Source: Xylaria sp. FL1777 (Eukaryota > Ascomycota > Sordariomycetes > Xylariales > Xylariaceae). From it: a DNA stretch of 49,019 nt. The notes under the pieces were generated by a model. It searched no databases, was not told where the DNA came from, and saw only the letters and a list, made by a program, of their open reading frames with translations. The DNA is taken from NCBI GenBank assembly GCA_022578965.1, contig MU400771.1:1-49019 (forward strand). The letters are read 5' to 3'. Positions 1 to 11,515 of the stretch are shown here, piece by piece (positions within the stretch are counted from its first letter, which is position 1; every line of letters begins with the position of its first letter). The translations under genes and the position numbers were made by a program.

Positions 1-845
1 TTAAAAGTTTATAGTTTTATAATAAAATAAAAAAATAATACTAGTTAATAAATTAATAAATAAAGCTTAACTTTTAATTATTTAAGCTTAAAATACTATA
101 ACATAATAAAATATTTTAATTATAAAGTTAGCGCTAAATATAAATATTATTATAAAAAGCTTTAAGCAATATTATAATTATTATTTTTAAGTTTTATTAG
201 CAAATAGTTTATAGGTATAAATAGTATATATATGTATGCAAAATAAACTTTAGCTTAAAAATCAATAAAAGTACTTCAAACTAAAATACATAGAACGCAA
301 GCCATGGACCCACAGATACATCTGCACGGGCTCCCGAAGAGGGTGGATTATGGCTTGCAGCGGGCGCAGCCCGCTGTTCTATGTTTCTAGTCTGAGGCAC
401 CTGAGATAAACCCATACCAAAGAAGCACTTGTGCCCTTCGTAGGTGTGGACAGAAGTGGAGTCCGCACGGGTACCTATCCTCATTCGTGAAATGGATACC
501 GGTGCTAATGATTATGATAATTCACCATTTCTTGATACATCTTATGCATTGAAAGCGTTCCTCGAAACGGTTTTCGAAAAGGTTCAGTTTTTGAATCTTC
601 TGCCTGGCATTGAAAGACTCCGCCATACCTTCGACTACGCCAGTACATCGAGGTATTCACGATATTGCCTTGACTTCTGACCTTACTTGGTCAGGTTGTT
701 CATGTTTAAGCTTAGTTACAACATGGGATACCATAGCGAGCTAGCAGAAGAGAAGAATTCTTATACTACATAATACTATTACTGAGAGGCGTGGCTTAGT
801 TTTTCAATTGTTCGTCGCTTCCACCTCTGTAGCTGACATCAAGAG
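1..845. other. AT-rich contig end and gene-free stretch
   Basis: Positions 1-280 contain only about 13% G+C by hand count and consist of A/T runs with a few repeated TTAAGCTTAA-like words. Base composition returns to normal near 285. From 285 to 845 I see only short open frames on both strands, none with a recognisable protein. The block may be the edge of a mutated repeat or an AT-rich compartment. This is inferred from composition alone. Confidence 0.6.
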
Positions 846-2081
846 CTACCCACCTATTGAATCAGTCGCCTGCCACCATAGGTGGCTCAAAACTTCGGTT
901 ATCGTTGTTCTAGCCTTCGGGTCTAGGTTTGTCATTCCGGATATCATATCCAGTGCCACAGGACCAAGCTCTGCTCCCCACGTCGTGAATCTCATTTCCG
1001 GGTCGTCATTTACTATCTACTCGGCCATTAGACGCCATTATCAGAGCACAACGCCAATGCTCATTGTTAATCCGCATGAGAAGCCCTGAGGGGACTGGCC
1101 CAAAGTATGAAAAGTGTCGAGTCACTATTTCCTGTTCTAGCGTGGCCCCAACCTTTTTCATCTCCTCGTAATCCCCTATAAACAGAAAGCTCCCACCTCC
1201 AAGGGTATATATGCACTATGAACAGTGAACAGAATTAGCGTGATTCTACTTGGGTTATGGTTATGGCATACCTACTACTAGTCCGAACGAGAATATGTCT
1301 GATGCCTTGGTCACGGTAGTCCCAGTTTGTCCCTCTAGGCTTCGCCACATCACGTTGCCTATTGCGTACCCGGTTTCAAGTGCATGTCCATCTTCTAATT
1401 TGCGAGCAAGGTCAGAATCACCTAGAACTACATCGGTAATTACCTCATTGCCTTCGTTGTCAACAGTCCAGTTCAATAATACATTGTCTAGCTTGATATC
1501 TATTAATATAGATTAATTAATTAAGTAACTGTTTCAAATTATAGTATTTAAGCTATCAAACGCCTACCAATGTAAGCCCAGTTTTTATTGTAAAGCTCAT
1601 CTATTGCTTCTGCTATACGTCGTAAGATCTTCTGTAACAGCAGTCTAGAAAACTCTTTACTATTCTGAATCAAGGAAAGCAGGGTGCTTTGATAATCAGG
1701 ATAAAATCAAAATGCTTTCTTCCTAGTTGCAATCAACATGCATTCGAAACCTACGGCAGCCGATAAATTTGGCTGCGAGGAGAGACTGATTGTAGAACGG
1801 CCTAGGCACGCGCTTAAGAACGAGAGTTTGATTCTCGGATCTAAACAAGATAGATTAGAGACAGTGAGGCTGAGAGGCTGCGAGAACAGTTCGTGGAGTT
1901 CGAGACGTACTCGGCTTTGGAAGATGCTCAGGTTATGGTCTTGGAGACGGCGCCGGAGTACCTCGCCTTGGACGTAAACGCGACCGGATTCGCCCACTAT
2001 GGCGGTGGATGCCCATCTAATGCCTGTGAGGTGGGAAAGACGGCTGAAAGGCATATGGCGAGCAAGACGATTGAGAGGCAT
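846..2081 (-). pseudogene. Decayed fungal protein kinase-like gene
   Basis: Read on the minus strand from the ATG at 2081, a kinase domain can be followed almost end to end but not in one frame. The N-lobe has GRVYVQGEVL, then an intron, then a VLKRVPRPFY segment carrying the ATP-site lysine. After another intron comes a catalytic loop (YIDIKLDN), then a DFG-equivalent LGDSDLA, the activation segment IGNVMWRSLE, and KASDIFSFGLV. A further intron leads to HFSYFGPVPSG and MISGMTNLDPKART, with the frame closing at 846. Three lesions interrupt it: a TAG after DCN (near 1722), one extra T just downstream (near 1707), and one extra A near 1008. The other gaps are credible introns with branch points. 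The family resembles the large Pezizomycotina group of small cytosolic kinase-like proteins. I call it a pseudogene; base-call errors could explain the two insertions but not easily the stop. Confidence 0.75.
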
Positions 2082-2455
2082 CGAGGGAGGAGATGTCACC
2101 TGACCATCTTGCTTTTTATGTTATCTAGCAATCTGCTTAAAGCTCCGCTAAATACCTACCTGCCCCAGGCATCCACGTAGATGGTTCAATGCTGCCTTCC
2201 TACTCTCCTAGGTATACCAGTAACTTGGCTATTACGGTTTAGAAAATGCAAATGGACATATGCAAAAGCGGGGTGCAGCTCAGGGGTGCAGCTTAGCTTG
2301 GCCTCTCGATGCAGGTAATAAGATATAAATCACTTGGAAGTATTCGTAGAAATTGGTATCAAGCAAAAATCAGAATCCAGTTGTAAAGAAAATAATCCAT
2401 CCTCAGCTTCTGCGCTATGTACTGTCGTGCGCATCAAGATGGTACCACAACATGA
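2082..2455. other. Intergenic, 374 bp
   Basis: The stretch lies between the 5' end of the kinase pseudogene and the 3' end of the SET/NAP gene. No open frame, RNA gene or repeat is recognisable. It probably holds the 3' UTR of the histone chaperone gene. Confidence 0.5.
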
Positions 2456-3597
2456 TTACGCCTTTCTCTTCTTCAACGGAGGTGCCTCGTCGCCATCCTC
2501 CTCGTCCTCGTCTTCATCATCATTCATTTCCTCGTCATTTTCTTCAAAGTCAAAGTCACTAATGGCATCTGCCTCTTGTGCCTGTGCTTTACTACGGGTT
2601 AGCATCTGATTCGCACATGTACGTTATGGGAGGTGCCATAAGACTTACTAAAGTACTTGATGGCATTCGGCCATAGATCCTCGCTAAATGCGACAGCCAG
2701 GTCGTCGCCATCTGGGAAGATCTCGAGAGCTAGAGGGTCCTCTTCTTCGTCGTCTTCGTCGTCTTCTTCTGCTTCCTCCAGTTCGGGTGCCTTGTCTTCG
2801 GCCTTGTCGGCGCGTCTCTTTTTGTCCTCCTCGACTGCGATGACGCTCTCCTCTGCGGAGATATCCTCGCCACGATAACCGAACCAACAGAAGAATGATA
2901 CGCCACCTAGACCGAAAGTGTCAATCTTCTCCCGGAGAGCCTTCTGGTCAGCTGTCCAGTCTTCGGCTTTAGTATTTGTCTTCTTATCCTTGGTTGCTCC
3001 ATTGGCCTGACTCTTTTTCTTGTCTTGTTCCCAGACCTTGATAGTCAGATCAAGCAATCCTTGCGTTAGGTCCTTTCCGGCCTTCCACTTAATAGGAACC
3101 GGCTCGCTGACAAGCCCTGCGTGGCCAGCCTTGGAGCGGCGGTACCAGAACTTCTTCTCGAGAACCTTGTCCTCGAAATATTCATTCTCGCCAAATTCCA
3201 TTTTGATGGAGATGCTGCGAGGATCACCCTTGCCGCCATTTTCAATCTCAAAGTGAGAAACGGAGACAGAGGTCAGAGATGAGAGGAGCACGGCTGAGTC
3301 GTTGGGTTGGATGTACTGGTCAACATCCGGCGGAGCCTGTTCAAGGACCAAAGGCCAAAAGTTGGGAATCTTGGCTACGAACTTCTCTCTCTTCTCATAG
3401 AGCGGCTTGGAAAGAGTATATTGTTGACGAACTATGAGCGTGTTAGGGAAAATCATTGCGAATCGCGATTGTGGTACAAACGCACGGGTTCAAAGGGGCA
3501 AACACTCACTTATCTCGACCTCGACATCCTCAAACTCTCGCTCGAGCTCGGCCAGTCCTTCATAGGTAGCATTGATCTCTTCGACAACGTCTGCCAT
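2456..3597 (-). CDS. SET/NAP family histone chaperone
   Basis: The model has three exons: 3597-3510, 3431-2649 and 2586-2456, giving 333 residues in a consistent frame. Residues 1-30 form a charged, probably helical start (MADVVEEINATYEGLAELE), typical of the dimerisation helix of NAP proteins. The central part has NAP-fold signatures: IPNFWPLVLEQAP, FEIENGGKGDPRS and EKKFWYRRSK, then a VSFFCWFGYRG stretch. The C-terminus is a long Glu/Asp tail that ends in the basic KKRK. The second intron ends at an AAG acceptor, which restores KYFTQAQEADAIS, a sequence characteristic of fungal SET proteins. Proteins of this family bind H3-H4 or H2A-H2B and act in nucleosome assembly and inhibition of acetyltransferases. 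SET (rather than Nap1 or Vps75) is preferred because of the length and the single acidic tail. The short spacing to the kinase relic shows no operon-like relationship. Confidence 0.9.
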
Positions 3598-4491
3598 GGT
3601 TATGAAAATTATTGGCAGGCTGCAGAACAATTGAAAAACTACAAATGAATGAGAGGTAAAACAAGCAAGCAGGTAGTTAATTCTATTAGAAGGATTTGAA
3701 AAATCAGATAAACAGTTTAAAAAAAAAATTCAGTAGAGTACCTCCAGGTACCTACGTAGGTGCAGAAAGCTATGGTGGAGCTGAATGATGGGTACTCCTT
3801 ACATTGAGTATAAAAATTTACCCGTTCCCAATTCGACTTTACCATTGGTCGACGCCCTCTATATACACTAGAGCATTTTATGCAGCCCTCTATCTATACC
3901 CATCTGAACGGTCACCGCCCTAGTGACGTGATTCTAATCTTGGTAGGGAACTGATTTCATCATCGTGCCTACCTAGATAGGTAGGTACCTGAATAAGTCA
4001 TTTCTGAGTTCACAACAGGGTGATTTTGCCACAAAACATGACTCAATGTGATGAGAAATATATAAGTTTTAAAGTCAATACATTTAGCTAGTACTGCTCC
4101 TTTGCTTACAGCAGGACATAGGGACGTAGAACGGGCCAACCAAAAGAATCAGATCTCGGCAAAGTCAAACGTGGATAAGCAGAGTTGTAAGGACTTTTTA
4201 GGGTTTCCCCATACTCCAGGGTCCTGGTACTGTACCTACAGCAGAGGGGCCCAGTGGGGAAATTCAGTAGGTAGGGACCTAGTATATTTACAACCTTGGA
4301 AGTCTTGGCACCACCATTTGCCCCAAAATTAGGCGGTCTCAAGAGGCAGAACAGAAAAGAATTACCACTTCGACTCTTATCGCAACGCAACACGATAACA
4401 TTATCACCTAGGTATCTCATTCGCGACTTATCCAGCCCGATTAATTCACCACGATTTCCAACCCAAAACTACCCGTACACCACCACACGCC
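3598..4491. promoter_or_regulatory. Divergent promoter region of SET/NAP and TIM22
   Basis: This 894 bp stretch separates two divergently transcribed genes. It carries a 9-A run near 3720 and two clusters of the TACCTA-type motif, at about 3740-3763 and 3968-3991. No protein or RNA gene is recognisable. A promoter role is inferred from gene orientation only. Confidence 0.5.
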
Positions 4492-5214
4492 ATGAACAAT
4501 ATACCAGGCCTTGGCGGCCCGTCGCCATCGGGGCAGACGTACAATCCCAATGACCCCAACATCAAAGCCGTATGCTCCCTTTCTTTCCCCAGCACAACGC
4601 CGTGCCCCGCTAACCCCGACCTATAGATGCAAGCCATGATGGAGTCTTGCTTCGGCAAATCCGCGATATCAGGCGTCATGGGCTTTGGCATGGGTGGTCT
4701 CTTCGGCATGTTCATGGCATCCGTACGTTCTTCCCCTCGTCCACTAACACACCTCCTCTGCGAAATACTCTTGCACTACGAGAGAGCATCACGCCTCCCC
4801 CCCTCTTCTCTCTCTCCCTCTCTGTGGAAGCTCAATAGCTCATCATACGTCCCTCTCCAGATGTCCTACGACACACCATTCCACACGCCCGGCGCGCCGG
4901 GCTCGGCCCCGAAACCCATCGCAGAGCTCCCCATGCGCGAGCAGCTGAAGGTCGGCTTCAAGGACATGGGGTCGCGCTCCTACAGCACGGCCAAGAACTT
5001 CGGTAAAGTAGGCTTGCTGTTCAGCGGCATCGAGTGCGGCATCGAGGGCTTCCGCGCAAAGAACGACCTCGCCAATGGCGCCGCCGCAGGCTGTCTCACG
5101 GGCGGCATCCTCGCGCGCAGCGCGGGCCCCACGGCCGTCGCAGGTGGGTGCGCCGCCTTCGCCGCCTTCAGCACGGCCATCGATCTCTGGCTGCGACACC
5201 CGAAGGACGAATGA
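4492..5214 (+). CDS. TIM22: Mitochondrial inner membrane translocase subunit Tim22
   Basis: Three exons (4492-4569, 4627-4722, 4861-5214) give 175 residues, the usual size for Tim22. The protein begins with a Pro/Gly/Asn-rich leader ([14 protein letters not shown]). The Tim17/22/23 domain follows: [20 protein letters not shown] is the first glycine-rich membrane helix with its conserved Cys, and [20 protein letters not shown] is the matching segment with the second Cys. [12 protein letters not shown] and the final helix complete it. Tim22 forms the core channel of the TIM22 complex, which inserts carrier proteins and other Tim proteins into the inner membrane. Both introns are short with canonical GT-AG ends. 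The third exon is clearly GC-rich compared with its surroundings. The ATG chosen is the first in frame and gives the family's usual N-terminal length. Confidence 0.95.
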
Positions 5215-6468
5215 AATGAATGAATGAACGAATCATCGATCGACGAACCCCTCTTCCCGACTTCCGAAATATACACAGCGACCACGAATATAGAGACAGA
5301 GAGAAAAGGGCGGAATCATAGACGATCCGGTTGTACGATTATCGGCTTTGTAATAATCAACCAATTAATCGGTTAGCTGGCGCACTAGGGGATCTTGCAT
5401 AGCATCACGGCGTTTTGGGGGGACGGGCTCTTATTTTACAGAGGTTCCAACGACATCTCCACTTGGGAATTGCTTTTTTCTTCGAAAGACAGGTAGAAGA
5501 GAGAGAAACAGGTTAACTCTTCCCCCTAGCCTTGGGGAGATTAGATGCCAATAATATGGTATTTTAGAGAAAGTTATACTATACCCCAGGCCCATGGGGC
5601 GTAATTCCGGATCCTTATCCTGCGTGTTTGTTAGTGTGTTGGTTATAAAGTGTGTCTACATCGGCCTTGGTCTGTTTTTGATTCTATAGCATATCTGGAT
5701 ATATATACACGCACGCATGTATAAAACTATGCAATAGACAAGATGCCCGAGGGTGTAAGCGGGACGGGAAGGATTCTACGTATACTACGCGTAATTGAAG
5801 AGGAAGATAGAAGAGGATGGACTTGAAAATAGCGTCAAGCCATATTAAGGGTCGACTGTAGATCATGTCGCCCCTTTCTGTCGGCTGTTTTGTTAGAGTA
5901 TATATATACAGGCCATAAGTGGCAGGAATAATAGCATTGCATGCTGGATGGATAACGCAACGTACTACGACAGTGAAGAATGAGTTACCAGCGACAGCAG
6001 CATAAGAGACAATTTATGGGCGAAAGCGTCATCGGGTATACTATGTCATCTTTTCCTCTATCATTCTCATATAACGCACACTAAGAGACATCGCTATACC
6101 TAAATCAAGGCCTATCGAATGTAGTGTCGGCTATAGTTTCGCCTGAATGATACATATTCCCATATCTAAAACATATTAAGGTCTAGTATACGCATACGTT
6201 CTTCGTCTTCATTTTTTGGCGATCATTGTTCTTCCCAGCCCATCTGAATACATCTTGTATGTGAATAAACCCCGACTCCTGACTCCATATCGGTCCAAAT
6301 TGCCGCCCACCATTAGTCGCCGTCATGATACATCAAATCCCCATTGCATCGAGAGACAACACGATCACAATGTCATCACCTTTGGTAACCGAATGGTTGT
6401 AAACACAAAACGATTCGAGGTTAAGTCGTTCACGTGACTTCTGGGCATCTACGTAGTAGGCTAGGTGC
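5215..6468. other. Intergenic between convergent TIM22 and GH16 genes
   Basis: This 1.25 kb stretch between two convergent genes should hold both 3' UTRs. It starts with an AATG tetranucleotide repeat just after the TIM22 stop, and contains short TATATA tracts near 5698 and 5899. Open frames here are short and resemble nothing I know. Confidence 0.45.
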
Positions 6469-7872
6469 CTATTTCGCCTTGTATACCTCGAAAGTTCCAA
6501 ACTCCCAGAAAGCGTTTTCGAAGGCGCTTGGGTTATTAGCAACATAGTCGGTACAATTACTAGGGCCTACGTAAAACGATGGTCAGCATTTCACCTCCTC
6601 AGCACTTTAAGGCTCACATGTGAGTGGAGAAATACTTACATCCGCTTTGTGCATACACTCCGCCGGCATATTGTCCGCACAGATCGATGTTAGCGATGAT
6701 GCTCTGATTGCGGAAATGCGACCCAATGTTGCAGTCCGTATTGGGGAAATCCGCAGCAGCCTCTCCCCAGGTGCTGGGATCCGGCTGTTTAGATGTGATA
6801 TCAGTAGGGATGTCATCTCGTCCGAACTGCCACATGCGAATGCCTTGATCTCTTAATTCCATTGCCACGATGCCGCCTTCTGCAGTATTGTAGCCTTCGC
6901 CATACGAGTCGGAAGTGCCGCTGACTCCGCAACCCGCGTTATCATCGGTGCCGTTGTAGCAATTGGTTTTCAACGTCGAGCCGGTCATTTTGCGCTTGAC
7001 GCCGCCCACGGAGCATCCGTTCGTCGTATGCAGCGTCATCTGATTCCCATCGGTAGCTTGGTTCACTGCCTCCATCACATCGATTTCACCGTTGTTCGGC
7101 CAGTTGCTCTGGTCAGTGAGCCACAGTGCCGGCCATGTACCGCAGCCGTAGGGCGTATGCTTCACGTCAAAGATGAAGAGACCGCTGTCATACTGCCTCT
7201 TCGATTCCACACGCACTGAGAAACGACCTGTCGATGCATTGGGTTCGGAATCGGGCCCAACACTTGTATCAACTTTCAACACGGCTGTGCTATCGGAAGC
7301 GTAAGTTAGGTTCTAATAGGCAATGGTTAGTTGATGATTGAGATGAGAGTAGTAAGTGGAGAGGATAGGGGAGGTAAGTTCATACCAGCGACGTAGCCTG
7401 TTCCTTGGGAACATAGTGCACGAATCCTTGTGCTGGATCGTATCCTATGAAGTAATCGAAGTTGTCAAAGAATGTCGACCCGGAGTCTACACTTTTACGT
7501 TAGCTGAATTCTACGGTAATCCGTCCGATCCGGAGTTAGATAGGCTCGAGACCTACACTCATCGGCTAGTGTGTAATCGAGCTTCGAGTAATTGGGATAA
7601 CGATTGTTCTCGGTTACCTTAACAGGCACGGCGATGACAATGATAAGGATAACCGCGATAGCGACGCCGACTATCGCCCAGGTCCTCGTGCGCCAGTACC
7701 TAGGCTTCCACCACGGCTCATTTCCTGCGTAGACCATGTCTGGTCGCGACTTGTATCCTCTCTGGTATTGAGGTGGTGCTCGAGGTATCGATTCGAGAGA
7801 GCCGTCGTCGCGGAGTTGAAACGCAGCAGGTCCAGCCTGGCGTTGATAACGCGGGGGGTCGTCCCATTGCAT
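6469..7872 (-). CDS. GH16 endo-1,3(4)-beta-glucanase-like, membrane-anchored
   Basis: Four exons (7872-7557, 7486-7386, 7312-6640, 6566-6469) give 395 residues. Residues 1-60 are hydrophilic and likely cytosolic. A helix follows (WAIVGVAIAVILIIVIAVPV, roughly residues 66-85), so this is a type II membrane protein with the enzyme outside. The catalytic domain opens with YSGSTFFDNFDYFIG. Its active-site signature is GEIDVMEAVN, containing the two glutamates of the E-x-D-x-x-E motif of GH16 and the preceding WPNN. The domain ends in a Cys-rich region and FWEFGTFEVYKAK. Fungal GH16 members of this layout act on cell-wall or storage beta-1,3/1,4-glucans; exact specificity cannot be read. The TM anchor suggests a role in the organism's own wall rather than a secreted degrader. 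All three joins agree in phase with the family sequence. Confidence 0.92.
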
Positions 7873-9649
7873 ACTTAAGTAGGTATCTGGAGCTCGCTCT
7901 TATCGACACTACTGCACCAGACAACTTTGCTGAATGAGGCGGATGCGACGCCGAGGGACTAGCAGGACCAGGGCCAGGGAGGTTATGCCTCAGTTCTGGC
8001 CGTTTAAGGTAACCACGCCGTGACTTCGCTTACACTACCAAGTAGTAGAGTGCAGGTCAAGTGTGATCGTTGGTTCAATTCCTCGGTTGTAGCCGTTAGT
8101 CCCGCAGCCCAAAGAGATGAAAATGGCACGCTTCTGCCTGGACTGAATGGCTAAATCGTATGCGGTAACTAACTACCGTTGGCACCGTGCAGATACGCAG
8201 TATAGTATTGGAATCGAGTGCGGTCCGGATACACGGCAATCCCCTGCAAAAATTAAAAATAATAATCAGGGCAGACGAGGTGGGTGGAATACGAGGTTGG
8301 ATCTGACATAGGGTAGGTATTGCTCCCTTCGATAAAGTGAAGTATTGATTGACCAAGTATTGACAAAGTCAACCTTAAACTAAGGTTAGGTTTCTGGTCT
8401 ATCTAATATGGCCCGACTTGAAGACCGACCGTGGGATGGTTTGGGACGGTGATTGGGTTGCCGTGGTCGAGGTTTCAAGACAGGCTGATCGGGCGTTTTT
8501 TGGGACAGTTGATGCAGCATCAGTCGGCAACTTAAACCTTTGGGTAGGTCCCTACCTTAAGTACCTAGGTAGGTTAAGTATGCTGTATGCATACGCATAG
8601 TCTATCTAGTGTAGGTACCTGAGGGATGCAACTGCATGATTTGCGACGAAGACGAACCTACCTACCTCCCAAATACCGCCTGTGGTACACACATACCTAC
8701 ATGTTAAACCAGGTACCTTATTTATAGGTCGTTTATTGCTGAAGAGAGCATCTATCTACAGTATTACTGTACCTTAGAACCGAGTACCTCCCTAGCTGCG
8801 AAGGAGTCAGAGAGGGCGGATCACACTGCTTGATCAGCCGTTAGTGTACTCACTCACTCGCCTATTTGATTATAACTGACGACAACATCGAGCTCCATCA
8901 ACAAGAGAAACAACGACGCATCCGCCCCCGAAATCCGCTCGAAGTGGGGGAATACGGCCACTATCGTGGACACAGCCACATTATACCCAATTGTCTGCAA
9001 CAAGCTTACGTACTATAGTACGAACTGTAATAAGATAATAAGGTATGTATACCATGTAGTGTACACCACACCACACGATCTATCTATACTATCTATCTAG
9101 ATGAGACATGGAGGACCAATCGATTCACAAGACTTGTCAAGAGGACATTATAAGGGTGCAGGTACCCTACCTTATCCCAACATCTTTTTTTTTTGGACAA
9201 CACAACCAATCTAATCACACAATGTGTTCAATAGCGGATGGGATAATATAGGTAATTTGCTAACGAAAAAAAAAAAAAAAAAAACCTGTAGGAACGATCA
9301 TAATCAAAAACGGTCAGACATGTTTCAAACCGCCTACAGTCGCGTTTCGAATTCATGTCAGTTGCTCTCTCATAACCGAGCAATGACATCAACCCACTAC
9401 GAATCGATTAAATAAACCACTAAGCCTGATCTAGTATAGTAACAGATGCGCTGCGCTTTAAGGTTCTTCCATTTGGACATCATGCTGATACCTATGCTGC
9501 ATTGCACTACGAATATGGCATACATAAACATGGCAATCAGACACCCTTGCCATGATTGATAGAAAGACCTTTCTAGCCCAAGTATTGTTAGGGCCAAACA
9601 GTACGCAACTAACATATTATATAGATGATTTCCAATAATACGGGACTTC
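7873..9649. other. Intergenic, 1.8 kb, upstream of GH16 and downstream of PRP45
   Basis: No gene is recognisable in this stretch. It holds several TACCTA-type motif clusters (around 8546-8577, 8610-8625, 8656-8670, 8693-8715), CTAT repeats near 9080-9100, a 10-T run at 9185-9194 and a 19-A run at 9266-9284. The part near 7873 should include the glucanase promoter. Confidence 0.45.
9266..9284. repeat. Poly(A) homopolymer, 19 nt
   Basis: An uninterrupted run of 19 A lies in the intergenic region downstream of PRP45. No target-site duplication or retroelement sequence is visible beside it, so it is described only as a homopolymer. Confidence 0.85.
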
Positions 9650-11515
9650 TCAGTCTTCGTCTTCCTCTACTCTCGGACGTTTGGGTTCCCTAGATTCGCC
9701 GTCCTGCAACCCATAACCTCTTTTAGACGAAGAACTCTGGTCCACTTCGGCCATAAACTTGTCCATCTGGAATGGGTCATTGCCAGCATTATCACGCTCA
9801 AACTGCACCGGACCTTCCCGAGCCTATTTCGATGTTACGTTAGCAGAGATCATACTAGGAAACGAGATAACTCACCTCGGCATCTGCGGTTCCTTTAAAT
9901 GTGCCACGACCCAACGCCTCACCGAAGCGGCTGGTTTTTTGGATTTTGGCCATTTCCCTATCGCCGGCCGCCTCGTCGTCGAAATCATCCATATTCTGGC
10001 TGGGACGGTAGATGCTGTTGATGGCGTCATGAGCCGCAAAGAGAGGCTTGTCGTATGGGTTGTCCTCGTTAAATCCACTCTCAAAGCCGCTTGATTGGTT
10101 GAATAGCCGTGAGTCGTACATTGATTCTGCCTGTGCTGTGGGTTTGGCCAAACCAAGCGCAATTTTCTCCGAGATATCACGGTTCTGTTCCCGTGCCATG
10201 ACTTGTATCCGTCTCTCCGTGCCCATTCGCGACTGCCGTAGCTTACGTTCCTCTGCCTGACGCTTTTCGGCACGTGCTTTTTCTCTCTCCCGAATCTCGG
10301 AGTCGTCGCTTTCAGATCCAGAGTCCGAATAACTATAGCTTCTTGAACGGGAGCGCGAATCGCCCGAGTCCCGAGAGCTTCTCCGTTTCGAGGCGCCAGC
10401 TCGTTCTTCTCGGGCTTTTTGAGCCAACATTCGTAAACTGTCTTCTTTCTGAGCCTTCTCCTTCTCGGCGAGCCGTTGCTGCATAAGGGCGCGTTGTCTG
10501 ACTTCCTCACGAGCATGTCGATCGGCCATAAACAATGCCTCGGAAAACTGGGCGAATTTGTCATTGATTGTAACGTCTTGTAAACCTCTTCCATCTGCAG
10601 CCAGTCGTTTGTCCAATGGGACAGTAAATCCCTTGGGATTCTTCCAATTCGAGACAGGGGGCGGTATCTTCCACTGCTCTTGATCCGCGGCAGTCAACTT
10701 CCTCGGTGGTGAGCGTAGAACGGGAGGTGGAGGACTTGGAGGACCCCTCTGGGATGCTTGTTAGTTAAGTAGTCATGGCACATATCTTTAAATTATACGT
10801 ACCGGGATCTTCTTGTGCTTGAATTTCGGGGGCTCCATTGGGTCTCTCTGCCGTTCAGAAATCTTGATAATGCGGTCCTGTTTCTTTGAACTGTCTCCCA
10901 TTTGTTGCCCAGGGGTATATTTAACGTAAGTCACCTCCCGTTTTGAATTCGTATTAAGATTCTTCGGCTTTTGGGCGGCGACGGCTGAACCAACAAGTGC
11001 CGCTAATGCGGCCTTCGTCTTCTCAGCGGTTTCCGCTACTTGGTCCTCACTCGGTCGAGCCAGGTTGACTTCTCTTGGTATAGGAATTAGGTCTTTGAAA
11101 GACGCGTGAACTATCCGACCGTCCGCATGCCCCTGGTCGTCTCGTTAGTAGAATGCGCAATCATAAGAGACGCTATATTCTAGCCTACCTGTCTCGCAAT
11201 GGCATCATATTTCACCTTGCCCTCAGCGTCAACATGTATCGCAAGGGCATTGCTCGCTTCTCCCTTCTTTCCCATCTGCAAAGGGAACTGGGCGATAGGG
11301 ATTTCAGGGAATGCGCCTCCATCTAGATAATCCTCTTCGGCCCTTGGCCGCCACCCAGCACGCTGACCATAGGGCGGTGGTCCGGTTCGACGGAGAACAA
11401 TGGACTGGTCTATCTGGTCAGGCCCAAGGATTCGGGGGCCCCTCGCTGCGTGAACTTCCTCATCTTCGCCGGTATACCGTGGTTTGGGTAACGCTGCCGC
11501 AAGCGATGCAGCCAT
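9650..11515 (-). CDS. PRP45: Pre-mRNA-processing protein 45 (SNW1/SKIP orthologue)
   Basis: Four exons (11515-11189, 11132-10803, 10748-9876, 9823-9650), all joined in phase 0, give 567 residues. The SKIP/SNW domain occupies the middle. Its hallmark is PVSNWKNPKGFTVPLDKR followed by LAADGRG. Upstream are LPKPRYTGEDE at the N-terminus and the FPLQMGK segment; downstream are a coiled, charged region with Arg/Ser repeats and KIALGLAKP. The C-terminus carries FDDEAAGDREM and a basic-acidic tail. This protein joins the NTC-related part of the activated spliceosome and scaffolds Prp8, Brr2 and Prp22. In animals it also acts as a transcription coregulator. The start at 11515 was preferred over an in-frame ATG 32 codons upstream, since the SNW family begins near this MAASLAAALPKPR sequence. 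Confidence 0.95.

Noticed and set aside
1893..2180. A 95-codon plus-strand frame that reads like a soluble protein.
   Set aside because: It is the antisense shadow of the first exon of the kinase pseudogene, whose family sequence is clear on the minus strand.
8066..8090. A tRNA T-loop-like GGTTCAATTCC.
   Set aside because: The flanking bases do not form a T-arm stem, and no acceptor or anticodon arm can be built around it.
9397..9615. A 72-codon hydrophobic open frame on the minus strand, just after PRP45.
   Set aside because: It starts 35 bp after the PRP45 stop on the same strand, so it probably lies in the 3' UTR. There is no family resemblance or splice evidence.
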